Below, piece after piece: positions 61,719-64,000 of a stretch of DNA of 64,000 nucleotides. The notes below the pieces were generated by a model. That model saw only the letters and a program-made list of their open reading frames with translations. It had not been told where the DNA came from and did not search any database. Position numbers and translations under genes: made by a program. The DNA comes from Parvibaculum sp. (GTDB lineage: Bacteria; Pseudomonadota; Alphaproteobacteria; Parvibaculales; Parvibaculaceae), in assembly GCA_002694985.1 (NCBI GenBank), contig NZNS01000011.1:124001-188000 (forward strand). Reading direction: 5' to 3'. Positions within the stretch are counted from its first letter, which is position 1; the number at the start of each line of letters is the position of its first letter.

Positions 61719-62153
61719 ATGCGCCTGGCTTGCGCCCTTCTCGCGATATTTTCAGCCTTCCCCGCCTATGCGGCGGAGCGGATGGCGGGGCCTGTGGAGG
61801 CGGAGGTCGTCCGCGTCGTCGATGGCGATACGCTGGTTGCGCGGGCGCGGATCTGGCTTGGTCAGACCGTCGAGACGCATGTGCGCCTTGCCGGCATCGA
61901 CGCGCCGGAGCTCAGGGGGAAATGCCTGTCGGAAAAGGAGCGCGCGCGGGCGGCGCGGGACGCGCTGGCGCGGCTTGTCGGCGAGGGGCCGGTGATGCTC
62001 GCCGATATCGAGAGCGACAAGTTTGGCGGGCGCGTTCTCGCCCGTGTGCGAACCTCACAATCGCAGGATGTCGCCACCGCGATGATCGCGGAGGGTTATG
62101 CGCGTGCCTATGCAGGTGGACGCCGCATGGGTTGGTGCGGCGCCCCGGGCTGA
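61719..62153 (+). CDS. secreted thermonuclease-like (SNase) protein
   Basis: A 144-residue staphylococcal-nuclease-like protein. A signal peptide (MRLACALLAIFSAFPAYA) precedes the OB-fold: VEAEVVRVVDGDTLVARA and THVRLAGIDAPELRGKC are typical, with the Arg and Asp/Glu of the active site in LAGIDAPE and later KFGGRVLARV. ATG at 61719. It may degrade nucleic acids in the periplasm; activity not proven. Confidence 0.86.
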   Translation: MRLACALLAIFSAFPAYAAERMAGPVEAEVVRVVDGDTLVARARIWLGQTVETHVRLAGIDAPELRGKCLSEKERARAARDALARLVGEGPVMLADIESDKFGGRVLARVRTSQSQDVATAMIAEGYARAYAGGRRMGWCGAPG

Positions 62154-62179
62154 TCGAAGCCGGCTGCGAGTCCGGCCCG

Positions 62180-62251
62180 TCAGAACAGCAGATAGATCAG
62201 GATGATCACGGGGATGGGAATACCGATCGCCCAGAGCAGGATGCCGCGCAT
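62180..62251 (-). CDS. 23-residue membrane peptide
   Basis: A tiny gene: ATG at 62251, stop TGA at 62180-62182, with AAGGAGA five bases before the ATG, an excellent ribosome-binding site. The peptide begins MRGILLWAIGIPIP and ends in a hydrophobic run (VIILIYLLF), so it is a single membrane helix with a double-proline kink. From memory, comparable tiny Ile/Pro-rich proteins occur in other Alphaproteobacteria, but no family was confirmed. It lies alone between the SNase-like gene and acs. Confidence 0.7.
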   Translation of the reverse strand: MRGILLWAIGIPIPVIILIYLLF

Positions 62252-62326
62252 TGTCGTTCTCCTTGTCCGCATACTCAAATGTCTCAACGGATAGAACGAG
62301 CAGGAACAGGTGAGGGTTCCCGATTG

Positions 62327-62356
62327 AAAAGGGGCCGCTCTTGCGAGCAGCCCCTT
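62327..62356 (-). terminator. terminator after acs
   Basis: On the minus strand AAGGGGC pairs with GCCCCTT around a stem-loop with GCTC/GAGC and loop GCAA, ending in TTTTC. It is 28 bases after the acs stop. Confidence 0.8.
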
Positions 62357-62383
62357 GTTTCGTTGCGGTACGAGGTTTGACCT

Positions 62384-64000
<1,617 letters not shown>

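Overview
The window is a GC-rich chromosomal segment of an alphaproteobacterium. The best clues are the order mnmE-mnmG-rsmG-parA-parB, the run DUF3576-leuS-lptE-holA, the run htpX-rsmB-...-rpe-heparinase-purH, parS sites of the form TGTTTCACGTGAAACA, clustered GANTC (CcrM) sites, and an alphaproteobacterial-style palindromic repeat. A Parvibaculum-like member of the Rhizobiales/Parvibaculales fits, but that is a guess from gene content. No insertion sequence, prophage, CRISPR array or rRNA was seen. One tRNA-Gly(GCC) is present.

Layout. 1-5851: tRNA-modification, rRNA-methylation and chromosome-partition genes (mnmE, mnmG, rsmG, parA, parB) with three parS sites; the mnmE-mnmG gap also holds a perfect DnaA box and five GANTC sites. 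6088-11048: a minus-strand operon of DUF3576 lipoprotein, leuS, lptE and holA, bounded at holA's end by a tandem hairpin repeat. 11654-19911: a porin, a sulfotransferase with a decayed tandem copy, a ThiE-like protein, a YggS protein, an L,D-transpeptidase-like protein, an unknown protein, a TPR-sulfotransferase, an OmpR-type response regulator and a small membrane protein. 19997-23932: two hotdog thioesterases, a cyclic-nucleotide-binding protein, a TetR regulator with twin palindromes upstream, xthA and an unknown protein. 24440-29836: a polyamine-catabolism set (omega-transaminase, glutamine-synthetase-like ligase, gamma-glutamyl hydrolase) interrupted by a TetR/fatty-acid-hydroxylase pair. 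29952-34719: lolA, ftsK and a DapC-like aminotransferase. 34943-38392: nitrogen uptake (amt, amt, glnK) with NtrC-like and sigma-54-like sites.

39121-44124: a membrane-tethered quinohemoprotein dehydrogenase, an amidase and a UbiH-type hydroxylase. 44137-47028: DUF971, Trm112, Lon-N, thioredoxin-TPR and prolyl-tRNA-editing genes, then the tRNA. 47340-50625: a SEC-C protein, a third sulfotransferase, and an MFS transporter preceded by a decayed paralogue. 50691-64000: purH, a heparinase II/III-like protein, rpe, a glycosyltransferase and two methyltransferases, rsmB, htpX, an SdhE-independent assembly factor (SDHAF4-like), an extensin-like protein, a thermonuclease-like protein, a 23-residue membrane peptide and the start of acs, which runs off the right edge.

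Most of the window is core housekeeping. The less ordinary material is regulatory or repetitive DNA between genes (mnmE-mnmG gap, holA 3' repeat, twin palindromes before the TetR gene, TetR/hydroxylase gap, glnK upstream region), two decayed tandem duplicates, several sulfotransferases, and a cyclic-nucleotide-binding domain protein overlapping a thioesterase gene. I found no clear new defence or mobile system.
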